Assembly (NCBI RefSeq): GCF_003634935.1
Contig: NZ_RBXO01000001.1
Location: forward strand, 1,389,501-1,453,500
DNA length: 64,000 nt
Direction of reading: 5' to 3'
Origin: Saccharothrix australiensis
GTDB taxonomy: Bacteria; Actinomycetota; Actinomycetes; Mycobacteriales; Pseudonocardiaceae
Of this stretch, positions 43,201 to 50,743 are shown piece by piece. Made by a program: the position numbers and the translations under genes. The notes under the pieces were generated by a model. The model was given only the letters and a program-made list of their open reading frames with translations, did not search any database and was not told the origin of the DNA. The number at the start of each line of letters is the position of its first letter. The first letter of the stretch is position 1.

Positions 43201-44862
43201 CCGCGTGACCCCGAGTCGAACATCGTGCAGGCGCAGCACATCGGGATGCTGGAGGCGTTCGAGGCGGAAGTCCCGCTCAACGACGTGCTCGCCGACTACC
43301 AGCACCCGTCGCTCTTCCGGAAGTACATGTACCACTACACGGGAGCGGACGACTGGTTCCTGGGCACGTGGGGCACGTTGGAGGCGTCGGGCTGCCGCAA
43401 CCCGCCCAAGTCCGGGTGGGACCTGCGCGCGCTGGCGGACAACCAGAGCGGTGACTGCCCCCAGTTGCTCGACACCGGACAAGCCAGGGCCGCGCCCGCG
43501 GACTTCCCCGACCCCTGCCCGCCGTCGACGTCGGTGAAGCGGTTCACGGTGGCGGCGATCAACCACGACATCCCCTACAACAAGGCGGGCGACCACGACC
43601 CGAACGGCCTGATGTTCGCGCTGGAGGCGGACGTCCCGGCGATCCGGGCGGGCACGAAGGCGGCCGAGCCGCTGGTGATCCGCGCCAACTCGGGGGACTG
43701 CGTCGAGGTGACGCTGAAGAACCAGCTCGACCCGGCGAAGATGAAACCGCACTGCCACGAGTCGATCGAACCCGGCCAGCTCGGCTTCAAGGAGGGTGTG
43801 CTGACCTTCCCGGAGTGCCTGGACCAACCGCCGCGCGACGAGGCGAACGTGCCGGGCTTCCAACCGTTCCCGGTGGGCGCACGGGTCTCGCTGAGACCGC
43901 AGCTGGTGGACCACGCCGAGGCGTCGGCCGGCTCGAACGTCGGCGGCAACCCGGACAGCACGGTCGCGCCCGGCGGCCAGCACACCTACCGGTGGTTCCT
44001 GCCCGGGGACCTCACCGGGATGGCGCTGCTGGAGGACCGCGGTGACGTGCAGAACCACCTGCACCACGGGTTGTACGGGGCGCTGGTGATCGAGCCGCCC
44101 GGCTCGGAGTACCTCGACCCGGTCACCGGGCGTCCGCTGGCCAGCGGCACGCAGGCCGTGATCGCGCACCCGACCCAGCCGGACTTCCGGGAGAACATCG
44201 TGCTGCTCAACAGCGACCTGTCGCTGTTCCGGTCCGACGGGCAGCCGGTGCCGGACAACTTCGACCTCGTCACGTCGCCCAGCCGGGAGGCGGACGACCC
44301 GGAGGACCAGGGCGAGTTCTCCGTCAACTACCGCAACGAGCCGTGGTCGCACCGGTTCGCCACCAACCGGAACATCACCGACATCTTCGACTCCGGGGTG
44401 CACGGCGACCCGGCGACGCCGCTGTTCCAGGCGTACGCCGGCGACAAGACCGTGTTCCGGGTGGCGCAGGCCGTCGGCGACCCGAGGTCGACCAGCTTCG
44501 CCCTGCACGGCCACCTCTGGCGGCGTGCGCCCCTCGACCCGCAGTCGCAGCTGGCGGCCACCCAGGGCCAGTTCAACCCCGGCGTGGTCTACGACGTCGT
44601 CCTCGACCCGGCGGTGACCGGCGGCGCGGGCGGGCGGCGCGCGGTGCCGGGCGACTACCTCTACCGGTCCAGCACGCTGGCCAGGCACCTGACCGGCGGG
44701 CAGTGGGGCCTGTTCCGGGTGCACGGCGCGCGGCAGGCCGGCCTGCTCCCGCTGCCCGACCACCCGGTCGGGCCCGCGCAGGCGCCGGGCGGCGCGGCGA
44801 GGCTGCCGGACGCCCGGATGCCCGACCGGTCGTCCGTGGTCCAGCGGAGGTGGTCGCGGTGA
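40270..44862 (+). CDS. Giant membrane-anchored multicopper oxidase
   Basis: 1,530 residues, ATG with GAGGGGG upstream. Two N-terminal TM segments (VIVTLAVALLLVVRV; ALLGVAVGLWIAAAGASMWL) are followed by about 1,480 extracellular residues built of repeated cupredoxin domains. Copper-ligand motifs are plentiful: THTFHWHVNRW (about 472), IIFHCHLYPHFATGMWG (about 538, with the type-1 Cys-His and axial Met), GLHQHMVQFD (about 748), SFHDHFFPNVHQDNG (about 795), NHLHHGLYG (about 1262) and FALHGHLW (about 1411). Size and multi-domain layout resemble MnxG-type manganese oxidases, which are shorter at about 1,200 residues. Substrate (Mn2+, Fe2+, Cu+ or organics) is not determinable. The stop overlaps the next gene in GTGA. 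Confidence 0.85.
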   Translation: MNAAFADLSPVIVTLAVALLLVVRVRRRPRPLLKALLGVAVGLWIAAAGASMWLVSEATAARLPAAPGNPCATGQTPRTFAVSLINVPIFLNRFGDVVPEGRMYVLDENIAKVRATFAHAADPARVHENDLIEPLAVRANQGDCVEIRFTNRLHEPAPSFDRDASIFTLPGETLRAPGALTPGPREFAPAATKPDNDFDPAKAPHASMHFDGLDYDVTGSDGTAVGNNPDSTVPPGQSTTYRLFAQAEGEFQFKDGADFSSQQTRPVDTDGSVRFIGSHSFGAFGAIVVEPPGATWVDQRTGGPLPSGTRAVVKHPDQPDFREHVLFMHDEVEAEPGILTRLCRNENRDEEGGNECIAPTAGQLAKLTEGTLPGLGGGDADALVNDEVPVKLEWFAFNYRSEPGFNREEVDCPVAVRAVQGFDAAACIGEETSLSSWAYGDPGGGDLVFANYRGEPMQIRLLHPAEFETHTFHWHVNRWPFDPKDEGGLPAISNPSHRTTTTNLLDVQAVSPGAHYGLVPQGGAGSGHLNKPATFGDIIFHCHLYPHFATGMWGLNRTLDKRETGTRTNPDGTPVPALLPLEDYDYQPSVSGRQDPPSPVSATPGYPHFVPGAFGFKAPKPPLGVSARTDTGTFPPTALEKAAADPNARVPGGFFQDPCPAGRPTKTFDVAAVEISQAYHPDLGWRNPQSRVYVLQEDKQAVLSGKKPEPFAPILNVGDCVVYNLTNELPEQFGGTVFDRAQVTNEVGLHQHMVQFDVLSSDGAANGWNYDQGADAGQTITYRNFVHENTSTNSFHDHFFPNVHQDNGLFGGASIHPPGCTAGYPRTSDPIGVPKVGTVFDLHCQPTTDYRGNPTDGRDYRNFSLFVEDHVPMFRPNDPNSTNDDQFVTPEGVPIFPAKFPSSTDDQGVMGVNYRLEPFEHRRNGDPADLFDIGPNPVPYTPQLKANAGDLVKFRLFQLSQEESHGFTLDRFRWKHEPRDPESNIVQAQHIGMLEAFEAEVPLNDVLADYQHPSLFRKYMYHYTGADDWFLGTWGTLEASGCRNPPKSGWDLRALADNQSGDCPQLLDTGQARAAPADFPDPCPPSTSVKRFTVAAINHDIPYNKAGDHDPNGLMFALEADVPAIRAGTKAAEPLVIRANSGDCVEVTLKNQLDPAKMKPHCHESIEPGQLGFKEGVLTFPECLDQPPRDEANVPGFQPFPVGARVSLRPQLVDHAEASAGSNVGGNPDSTVAPGGQHTYRWFLPGDLTGMALLEDRGDVQNHLHHGLYGALVIEPPGSEYLDPVTGRPLASGTQAVIAHPTQPDFRENIVLLNSDLSLFRSDGQPVPDNFDLVTSPSREADDPEDQGEFSVNYRNEPWSHRFATNRNITDIFDSGVHGDPATPLFQAYAGDKTVFRVAQAVGDPRSTSFALHGHLWRRAPLDPQSQLAATQGQFNPGVVYDVVLDPAVTGGAGGRRAVPGDYLYRSSTLARHLTGGQWGLFRVHGARQAGLLPLPDHPVGPAQAPGGAARLPDARMPDRSSVVQRRWSR

Positions 44863-45362
44863 ACGGCGGCCGGGCCAGACGCCCGGCGGGCGCGGACCGG
44901 AGCCAGTTCTGGCAGGGCGCGGTGCTCGGGCTGTGCCTCGGCGTGACGCTGGCGCTGGTGCTGGGCCTCGTGGCGTTCGTCGCGACCCGTCCGACGGCGC
45001 CCGTGGCGGCGGCGGCCCCGACGCCGCAGCCGACCGGCGGCGCGACCCAGGCGGCCGTCGACATCACCGCCGAGCACCTGGGCAACCTCAAGGTGGCGGT
45101 CGAGGCGCAGGTCAGCGCGCCCGGCTCGTACGACCCGATCACCAAGGGGCAGGTGGTGGCCTACACGGACATGGTGGCGATGCCGATGACGCACCGGCAG
45201 GGCCCCATCGTGATGGCGGAGGTGGCCGGGCGTCCGGGCGTGTACCAGGCGACCACGACCGTGGACATGATCGGCGAGTACAACGTGACCGTGGAGGTGA
45301 AGCAGCCCATGGCGACCAAGGCGGACCGGCGGATCGACGTGCAGTCGGTCAGCCCCAAGTGA
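44859..45362 (+). CDS. Membrane-anchored YtkA/FixH-like protein
   Basis: 167 residues from GTG 44859, with GGAGG 8 bases upstream and a 4-base overlap with the oxidase stop. One TM anchor (GAVLGLCLGVTLALVLGLVA) is followed by a Pro/Thr linker and an immunoglobulin-like domain of about 110 residues: KVAVEAQVSAPGSYD, TDMVAMPMTHRQGPIVMAEV, GVYQATTTVDMIGEYNVTVE. The MVAMPMTH and MIGEY features are those of YtkA-like domains, often linked to copper handling. It is probably an accessory for metallation or electron transfer to the multicopper oxidase. Confidence 0.75.
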   Translation: MNGGRARRPAGADRSQFWQGAVLGLCLGVTLALVLGLVAFVATRPTAPVAAAAPTPQPTGGATQAAVDITAEHLGNLKVAVEAQVSAPGSYDPITKGQVVAYTDMVAMPMTHRQGPIVMAEVAGRPGVYQATTTVDMIGEYNVTVEVKQPMATKADRRIDVQSVSPK

Positions 45363-45404
45363 GTCCGGCCGCCTCCCGGCACCGGCGCCGGTGACGTGGC
45401 GCAC

Positions 45405-45436
45405 GACGCCCCGCGACCGCTCGGTCGCGGGGCGTC
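45405..45436 (+). terminator. Hairpin ending the multicopper oxidase operon
   Basis: A perfect 15-bp stem, 45405-45419 with 45422-45436, with almost no loop (effectively 14 bp with a 4-base loop), 42 bases after the YtkA-like stop. It may also end the convergent murJ transcript. Confidence 0.75.
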
Positions 45437-45474
45437 GCGCCGTTCGGGATCGGCGACGAGCGGGCCGGGGCCTC

Positions 45475-45529
45475 GCCGAGCAGGGCCCTTGTCGGGCAGG
45501 GCTGCTGCCGAGCAGGGCCCTCGTCGGGC
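45475..45529. repeat. Two 23-bp direct repeats between convergent operons
   Basis: GCCGAGCAGGGCCCTTGTCG followed by GGC at 45475-45497 recurs with one mismatch at 45507-45529, a 32-base period. It lies between the hairpin and the murJ stop. No function evident. Confidence 0.55.
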
Positions 45530-45564
45530 CGGGTCGTCGACGGCGGTGTCGTCGCCGGGCGGGA

Positions 45565-47196
45565 TCAGCGCAGGCGGGCCAGCCGCAGCACCTTGTCCAC
45601 CGCCGGCTTCACCTCCGGCACCCGGAACACCGCCAGCAGGCCGAACGCCAGCGGCAGCCCGATCACCGTCACCAGCACCACCTCGACCCACGCCGCGACG
45701 ATCGGGCTCGACAGGTCGAGCAGGCCCTGGACCAGCGCGTTGACCCCCTTGGCCGCCGCGAACGCCAGCGACGACGCGACCACCGTCAGGCACACCGTCC
45801 ACACGGTGAACCCGGTGCGCAGCCGGCCGAGCCGCACCCGCAGCCAGACCTGGCCGACCACCGCGCCGAACACGAAGCTGAGCGACATCGCCAGCGACAC
45901 CCCGACCGCGAGCTGGTCGGTCGAGGACACCTCCAGGAAGTAGTACAGCAGCCCGATCCGCACCGCGACGATCAACGCCTGGATCAACGTGGGCGTGCGG
46001 GCGTCCTTCATGGCGTAGAAGCCGCGCAGCTGGAGCAGCGTGATCGCGTACGGCACCAGCCCGAACGCCGACAGCGCGAGCGCCGTGCCCACCCCCGTGC
46101 CGCCCGACACGCCCGCCTTGCCGAACCCGAACGCCGCCAAGCCGATCGCCACGCCGGAAACCGTCATCAGCGCGCTGAACGGCATCAGCAGGATCGTCGA
46201 CATCCGGTTGCCGAACAGCAGGTCCCGCACCAACTGGTCGTTGTCGCCGTGCGCCGCCGCCCGGCTCATCCTCGGCATCAGCGCGGTGAGCAGCGAGACG
46301 CCCAGCACGCCGTAGGGCACCTGCGAGATCAGCCACTGGTAGTTGAACGAGACCAGCGCCGACTTCGAGTTGGTCGCCACGTTCGTCAGGATCATCATGC
46401 TGACGAACCCGAGCCCGACGTAGAGCAGCACCCAGAACGCGAGGCCGCCGAACTCCGCGAACCGCTTGTCCCAGCCGAACCGCCAGCGGAACCGGAACCC
46501 GGTCCGCCGGAGCGCCGGGACCAGCACGGACGCCTGCACCGCGACGCCGAGCACCGTGCCGATGCCCAGCACCAGCAGCTTCGCGTCGGTCAGGTGCACC
46601 GGGTCCAGCGAGATCTCGCCCGGCATCAGCGCGTACACGACCAGCACGACGATCACGACGAGGTTGTTCAGCACCGGGGCCCACGTCGGCAGGCCGAACA
46701 CGTGCCGCGCGTTCAGCACCGCGCCGAGCAGCGCGGTCATCCCGTAGAACACGATGCCGGGCAGGACCAGGTAGGCGAACGCGGTGACCAGCGCCGGGTT
46801 GGCCTCCGGCGAGTCGGAGATGAACAGGTCGGTGAGCAGCGGCGCGCAGGCGACCACCACGACCGTGCCGACGCCGAGGATCGCCAGGCCCATGCTGATC
46901 AGCCACTGCGCGTACGACTCGCCGCCGTCGCCGTCCTCCTTCTCGGCGCGGACCAGCAGCGGGATCGCCACGGAGGTCAGCACGCCGCCGAGCAGCAGCT
47001 CGTTGATCATCGTCGGCAGGGTGGTCGCCGCCTGGTACGAGGTGTTGAGCTGCTCCGCGCCGAGCACCGCGATCAGCAGCACCTTCGACAGCAGCCCGGT
47101 GACGCGGCTGACGATCGTCGCGATGGCCATCGAGCCGCCGGCCCTGGCGATCGACGGGCCCGCGTTCCCGGTCGTGGTCGTACGTGTCTCGCTCAA
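45565..47196 (-). CDS. murJ: MurJ/MviN-type lipid II flippase
   Basis: About 543 residues with some 14 hydrophobic helices. It starts with a short polar tail, then SMAIATIVSRVTGLLSKVLL, the conserved first helix of MurJ with its SxxxRxxG motif, and QAATTLPTMINELLLGGVLT, typical of the family. Later helices include QVPYGVLGVSLLTALMPRMS. In actinobacteria MurJ moves lipid-linked peptidoglycan precursors across the membrane. The start is uncertain: TTG 47196 follows GGAGAAG at 12 bases, but the frame is open to 47307. No C-terminal kinase-like extension, unlike the mycobacterial protein. Actinomycetes often carry several MviN paralogues, and this one is away from other cell-wall genes, so it may be a secondary copy. 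Confidence 0.85.
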   Translation of the reverse strand: MSETRTTTTGNAGPSIARAGGSMAIATIVSRVTGLLSKVLLIAVLGAEQLNTSYQAATTLPTMINELLLGGVLTSVAIPLLVRAEKEDGDGGESYAQWLISMGLAILGVGTVVVVACAPLLTDLFISDSPEANPALVTAFAYLVLPGIVFYGMTALLGAVLNARHVFGLPTWAPVLNNLVVIVVLVVYALMPGEISLDPVHLTDAKLLVLGIGTVLGVAVQASVLVPALRRTGFRFRWRFGWDKRFAEFGGLAFWVLLYVGLGFVSMMILTNVATNSKSALVSFNYQWLISQVPYGVLGVSLLTALMPRMSRAAAHGDNDQLVRDLLFGNRMSTILLMPFSALMTVSGVAIGLAAFGFGKAGVSGGTGVGTALALSAFGLVPYAITLLQLRGFYAMKDARTPTLIQALIVAVRIGLLYYFLEVSSTDQLAVGVSLAMSLSFVFGAVVGQVWLRVRLGRLRTGFTVWTVCLTVVASSLAFAAAKGVNALVQGLLDLSSPIVAAWVEVVLVTVIGLPLAFGLLAVFRVPEVKPAVDKVLRLARLR

Positions 47197-47593
47197 CTCG
47201 CGCTCAACTTCTCCGGTGTCCGTCCTCTGGGCACGTCGCCGTCCGTGCCGTTGCGGGCACGGGCACGCCGGTGGGTGTCGCCCGGACAGGTGGACGAGCA
47301 CGTTCACGGCGTCCGCGATGACGACGACCGTGATGGTGCCGCACGCGAGGACGACCCCTCCAGCTTGGCAGCGTCGTCCGGGACGTCACCGTCCGGGGTG
47401 ACGCGGGCGCGGACACCGCCCCCGGCAGACCGCTCCCGTGCGCCCGTACGGGTGATGTCGCTCACCGGACGGGGGAGCGTTGCAGGTCCTGCTGCCGCGG
47501 GCCGGCCCCGGCTCGACGGAGTCGCGCGGAACCGGGGCCCGGATCGGTCACCCGGCTGGCCGGGGGCGGTCGGCGTGGGGCGGTCGTTCCGGG
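47197..47593. other. Gap between murJ and GNAT genes, no gene recognised
   Basis: Open frames here lack convincing protein features. Part may belong to an N-terminal extension of MurJ if its start is at 47307. No repeat or hairpin stood out. Confidence 0.4.
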
Positions 47594-48184
47594 TCAGCCG
47601 GCGTGGGGCGGTCGGCTCATGCACCAGGCCGACGGGCCGCCGTCGGGCAGTTCCACGCGGGCCGTCACCTCGAAGCCGAGCTTGCGGTACAGCCGCACGT
47701 TCCGCTCGCCCACGGTCTCCAGGTACGCCGTGACCCCGGCCTCGTCCGCGGCGTCGAGGCCCGGTCGGATCACCGCGCTGCCGAGGCCCTGCCCCTGCCG
47801 GTCCGGTCGCACGCCGACCGCGCCGAGGAACCACGTCGGCCCGGTCGGCCGGTGGGGGCCGAGCGCCTGCTCGACGCGGGCGGACGTCCCGGCGCGGTCG
47901 CCCGCCAGCTCCGCCGCCCGGTCCGCGATCGGCCCGAACGCCGCCGCGGCGTCGGTGTCCGGGGTGGTCCACACGGCGACGGCGCCGCGGTCGTCGGTCA
48001 CCCACACCGCGCCGTGCGCGAGCCCGATCTCGACCAGGAACAGCCGCTGGAGCGCGCGCAGGCGGCGCTCGTGGTCGTCCGCGGCCACGACGTGCCGGAT
48101 GAAGGGGTACCCCGTGAACGCCGCGGCCAGGGTGTCCGCGGCCGGCTCGATGTCCGCGCTGGTGGCACGCCGCACGTCAGTCAT
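47594..48184 (-). CDS. GNAT-family acetyltransferase
   Basis: 196 residues. The acetyl-CoA binding motif A is clear: FLGAVGVRPDRQGQGLGSAV (about 123-142), then YLETVGERNVRLYRKLGFEV. The N-terminus (RRATSADIEPAADTLAAAFT) is typical of GNATs of the 196-210-residue class that modify small molecules or protein N-termini. ATG 48184 has no Shine-Dalgarno but has TACCGT 7 bases upstream, consistent with a leaderless transcript. Substrate unknown. Confidence 0.8.
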   Translation of the reverse strand: MTDVRRATSADIEPAADTLAAAFTGYPFIRHVVAADDHERRLRALQRLFLVEIGLAHGAVWVTDDRGAVAVWTTPDTDAAAAFGPIADRAAELAGDRAGTSARVEQALGPHRPTGPTWFLGAVGVRPDRQGQGLGSAVIRPGLDAADEAGVTAYLETVGERNVRLYRKLGFEVTARVELPDGGPSAWCMSRPPHAG

Positions 48185-48307
48185 GATCACGACGGTACCT
48201 CGGGTGTCCACCGGGAATCGGCGTGCGGTCGCCCGCGGTGTCCAGGGCGGCCGTGACGCTGTTGTGTTCGTGGACAGGTCGGTTCGCGGTGATGTCCGTC
48301 ACCGGCA

Positions 48308-49273
48308 TCACTCGTGCCCGGCCGGTGACGGCGTCGAGCGGAAGGCCGCGCGGTAGGCGTTCGGGGTCGTGCCGACGACCTGCTTGAAGTGGTCGCGGAA
48401 GGTCGTGGTCGAGCCGAACCCGACTTCGCCTGCGATCCGGTCGACGGTGTGGCCGGTGGCTTCGAGCAGGTGCTGCGCGCGGCGCACGCGGGCGCGGATG
48501 AGCCAGCGCAGCGGGGTGGTCCCGGTCTGCTCGCGGAACCGGCGGCTGAGGGTGCGGGTGCTCAGGCCGGCGCGGGCGGCGATGTCGTCGATCGTCAGCT
48601 CCTCGGCCGCGTTGTCCCGCAACCAGTCCAGCAGCGGTTCGAGGAGCGAGCCGCGCGGCACGGGCGGCTGGTCGTGTACGACGAACTGCGCTTGGCCGCC
48701 CTCGCGCTCCAGCGGCACCACCGACAGCCGGGCGGCGTCGGCGGCGACCGCCGAGCCGTGGTCGCGGCGGATCAGGTGCAGGCACAGGTCCAGCCCGGCG
48801 GCGGCGCCCGCCGAGGTGAGGAACCGGCCGTTGTCCACGTAGAGCACGGTCGGGTCGACCTCGACCTCGGGGTGGCGGGCGGCGAGCGCCGCGGCGGCGC
48901 GCCAGTGGGTGGTCGCGCGCAGGCCGTCGAGCAGCCCGGTGGCGGCGAGGACGAACGCCCCGGAGCAGATCGACGCGATGCGGGCCCCGCCGGCCGCGGC
49001 GCGGCGCAGCGCGGTCAGGACGTCCTCGGGGATCGGCGCGGTCGGGTCGGCGCAGCCGGGCAGCACGATCGTGTCGGCGTCGGCCAGCGCGGCCAGCCCC
49101 CACGGCGGCCGCAGGGTGAACGCGCCCGCGTCGACGGTGGGCGTCGCGCCGCAGATCCGCACCTCGTAGGGGACGCGGCCGTCGGGCAGCCGGGTCCGGG
49201 TGAACACCTCGATCGGCGTGGAGAGGTCGAACGGGATGACCTTGTCCAGGGCGAGGACGGCCACGGTGTGCAT
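48308..49273 (-). CDS. GlxA-type AraC regulator with DJ-1/PfpI domain
   Basis: 321 residues from ATG 49273 (MHTVAVLALDKVIPFDLSTP). Residues 1-170 form a DJ-1/PfpI (class I amidotransferase-like) domain with DADTIVLPGCADP and the nucleophile-elbow Cys in IASICSGAFVLAATGLLDG. The C-terminal 110 residues are two AraC HTHs (LTIDDIAARAGLSTRTLSRR; DRIAGEVGFGSTTTFRDHFK). This is the GlxA/FtrA layout; family members regulate central or secondary metabolism. TACCGT lies 6 bases before the ATG, so the message is probably leaderless. The gene is divergent from the DUF6010-like gene across a repeat region. Confidence 0.9.
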   Translation of the reverse strand: MHTVAVLALDKVIPFDLSTPIEVFTRTRLPDGRVPYEVRICGATPTVDAGAFTLRPPWGLAALADADTIVLPGCADPTAPIPEDVLTALRRAAAGGARIASICSGAFVLAATGLLDGLRATTHWRAAAALAARHPEVEVDPTVLYVDNGRFLTSAGAAAGLDLCLHLIRRDHGSAVAADAARLSVVPLEREGGQAQFVVHDQPPVPRGSLLEPLLDWLRDNAAEELTIDDIAARAGLSTRTLSRRFREQTGTTPLRWLIRARVRRAQHLLEATGHTVDRIAGEVGFGSTTTFRDHFKQVVGTTPNAYRAAFRSTPSPAGHE

Positions 49274-49367
49274 GTCGCCACGGTAGGTGTTCCGGCGTCG
49301 GTGCCGGCGCGGGCCGGGTCGCCGGTCGCACCACCGGCGCACCGCGGTCGGAAAAGCGACCGGAACG

Positions 49368-49433
49368 GCGGTCGGACCGCCGGCCGGGACAGCGGTCGGA
49401 CCGCCGGCCCGGACAGCGGTCGGACCGCGGGCC
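49368..49433. repeat. 24-bp tandem repeats, each with a 13-base palindrome
   Basis: GCGGTCGGACCGCCGGCC plus GGGACA or CGGACA occurs twice and partly a third time (49368-49391, 49392-49415, 49416-49433). Each unit holds GCGGTCGGACCGC, an odd palindrome with a central G. A related hairpin with a GAAAA loop is at about 49345. The array lies in the gap between the divergent AraC-type and DUF6010-like genes and could bind a regulator. Confidence 0.6.
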
Positions 49434-49548
49434 GCGCCCGCCGGCCGAATCCCGTTGGTCGTTGTCCTTCCGGCCGCTCCCGGCGCAGGCCCCCGCTTCC
49501 TACCGTCGGAGCCTGAGCCCTTCGTCCCGAGGAGATGTCGGAACAGTC

Positions 49549-49986
49549 ATGATCGTTGTCACCGCAGTGCTGATCGGCGTCGCGTACGTCGTCGTCAACT
49601 CGTTGATCCGGGAACCGCACCGCCGCCGCTTCAACGCCGTCATGGTCGGCGGGGCCGGGGCCGCCTACCTCAGCGGTGGCGGGTTCGGCCCGGTGGAGTT
49701 CGCTTTCACGATCGTCCTGACCTATTGCGCCTTCCGGGGCCTGGAGTCGTGGCGGTTCATCGGCGTCGCCTGGCTCCTGCACACCGCGTGGGACGTGGCG
49801 CACCACCTGAAGGGCAACCCGATCATCCCGTTCGCCGACCACTCCTCGCTGGGCTGCGCGATCTGCGACCCCGTGATCGCGCTGTGGTGCTTCGCGGGCG
49901 GTCCGTCGATCACCGACCGGGTCCGGGCGCGCTTCACCCGCGGCGCCGACCGGTTGGTGGACGCGAACCGCGTGGACAATCGGTGA
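49549..49986 (+). CDS. DUF6010-like integral membrane protein
   Basis: 145 residues with about four hydrophobic helices: MIVVTAVLIGVAYVVVNSLI, RFNAVMVGGAGAAYLSGGGF, FAFTIVLTYCAFRGLESWRF and a late segment with LGCAICDPVIALWCFAG. HTAWDVAHHLKGNPIIPF carries the conserved WDxxHH motif of the DUF6010 family, which suggests a membrane-embedded metal site. Nearest Shine-Dalgarno (GAGGAG) is 15 bases away, so initiation is uncertain. Function unknown. Confidence 0.7.
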   Translation: MIVVTAVLIGVAYVVVNSLIREPHRRRFNAVMVGGAGAAYLSGGGFGPVEFAFTIVLTYCAFRGLESWRFIGVAWLLHTAWDVAHHLKGNPIIPFADHSSLGCAICDPVIALWCFAGGPSITDRVRARFTRGADRLVDANRVDNR

Positions 49987-50071
49987 ACCGGCAGTCGGGG
50001 AATCGTTTCGCGAATGCCGGAAGGAGGTGACGCGAAAGGTGCGCACCTCTTGCCCTGGGCATTCCGTTCAC

Positions 50072-50100
50072 TTGTCCGGTGGGTGTCGGTTCCTTATCTT
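50072..50100 (+). promoter_or_regulatory. Promoter of the grpE-like gene
   Basis: TTGTCC (50072-50077) and TATCTT (50095-50100) are 17 bases apart. The -10 box ends 6 bases before the GTG at 50107, which has no Shine-Dalgarno, so the transcript is probably leaderless. Confidence 0.6.
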
Positions 50101-50106
50101 GAGCGC

Positions 50107-50592
50107 GTGGCAGAAAACGTCGAAGCGGTGCTGGCCGGGATCAACGCCGAACTCGCCGGCCTGCACGCGCAGAGCCGGTTCCTCAACGAGGTGATCGACC
50201 GCCTGCACGCGGAGAACGAGCGGCTGCGCGACGCCGAGGCGCAGCGGACCCTCCAGCCGGCGCTGCGCGACCTGGTCAAGCTCGCCGACGACTGGCGCAG
50301 CCGCCGCGCCGCGCTGGCCGACGAGGGCGACGGCGGCCTCGCCGGCCTGTGCGACGAGGTCGTGGAGGACGTCACGCTCGTCCTGGAACGCCAGGGCGTC
50401 GACGAGTTCCACCCCGAGGTCGGCGCCGGGTTCGACCGCCACGAGCAGCGCTCGGTCGGCACGCGGCCCACCGACGACGCCGACCTCGACGGCCGGGTCG
50501 CCGAGGTGCGCCGCCCCGGGTACCGGGTCGGGGCCAAGGTCGTCCGGTTCGCCGAGGTCGTCGTCTTCAAGGCCGCGCCGCCCGCGTCGTGA
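50107..50592 (+). CDS. GrpE-like nucleotide exchange factor
   Basis: 161 residues. A long coiled coil starts at the N-terminus (VLAGINAELAGLHAQSRFLN; VIDRLHAENERLRDAEAQRT), then a helical part (LRDLVKLADDWRSRRAAL) and a C-terminal beta domain with FHPEVGAGFDRHEQRSVGT and EVRRPGYRVGAKVVRFAEVV, the GY motif region of GrpE. It is short and divergent compared with housekeeping GrpE. It converges on a chain of genes led by a short DnaK, so it probably serves that specialised Hsp70. Expressed from its own promoter. Confidence 0.8.
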   Translation: MAENVEAVLAGINAELAGLHAQSRFLNEVIDRLHAENERLRDAEAQRTLQPALRDLVKLADDWRSRRAALADEGDGGLAGLCDEVVEDVTLVLERQGVDEFHPEVGAGFDRHEQRSVGTRPTDDADLDGRVAEVRRPGYRVGAKVVRFAEVVVFKAAPPAS

Positions 50593-50629
50593 CCCGCCGC
50601 ACGGCTCGCGGCGACGCCGGCGGCCCGGC

Positions 50630-50743
50630 TCACCACACCAGCCACAGCACGGCCGACACGGTGAGGGCCAGTGCCGTCCCCAGCAGCGCCGTCGCGACCC
50701 GGCGGCCGGTCGCGACCGCCGCGGGCACCTCGTCGTCGGTCAC
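50630..50743 (-). CDS. 37-aa single-pass membrane peptide
   Basis: GTG 50743 overlaps the stop of the zinc-ribbon GTPase gene in GTGA. The peptide is VTDDEVPAAVATGRRVATAL followed by a hydrophobic helix (LGTALALTVSAVLWLVW) to the end. Short acidic N-tail, RR, then one TM. It is the last gene of the DnaK/GTPase chain, and its overlap with that gene supports it being real. It may anchor or regulate the membrane GTPase. Confidence 0.6.
   Translation of the reverse strand: MTDDEVPAAVATGRRVATALLGTALALTVSAVLWLVW

Noticed and set aside
40108-44763. A 1,551-codon open frame on the minus strand
   Set aside because: It is the complement of the multicopper oxidase gene, rich in Arg/Val/Gly with no domains; the plus-strand frame has all copper motifs.
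49368-49433. CRISPR-like array
   Set aside because: 24-bp units are directly adjacent with no unique spacers; better seen as tandem operator-like repeats.
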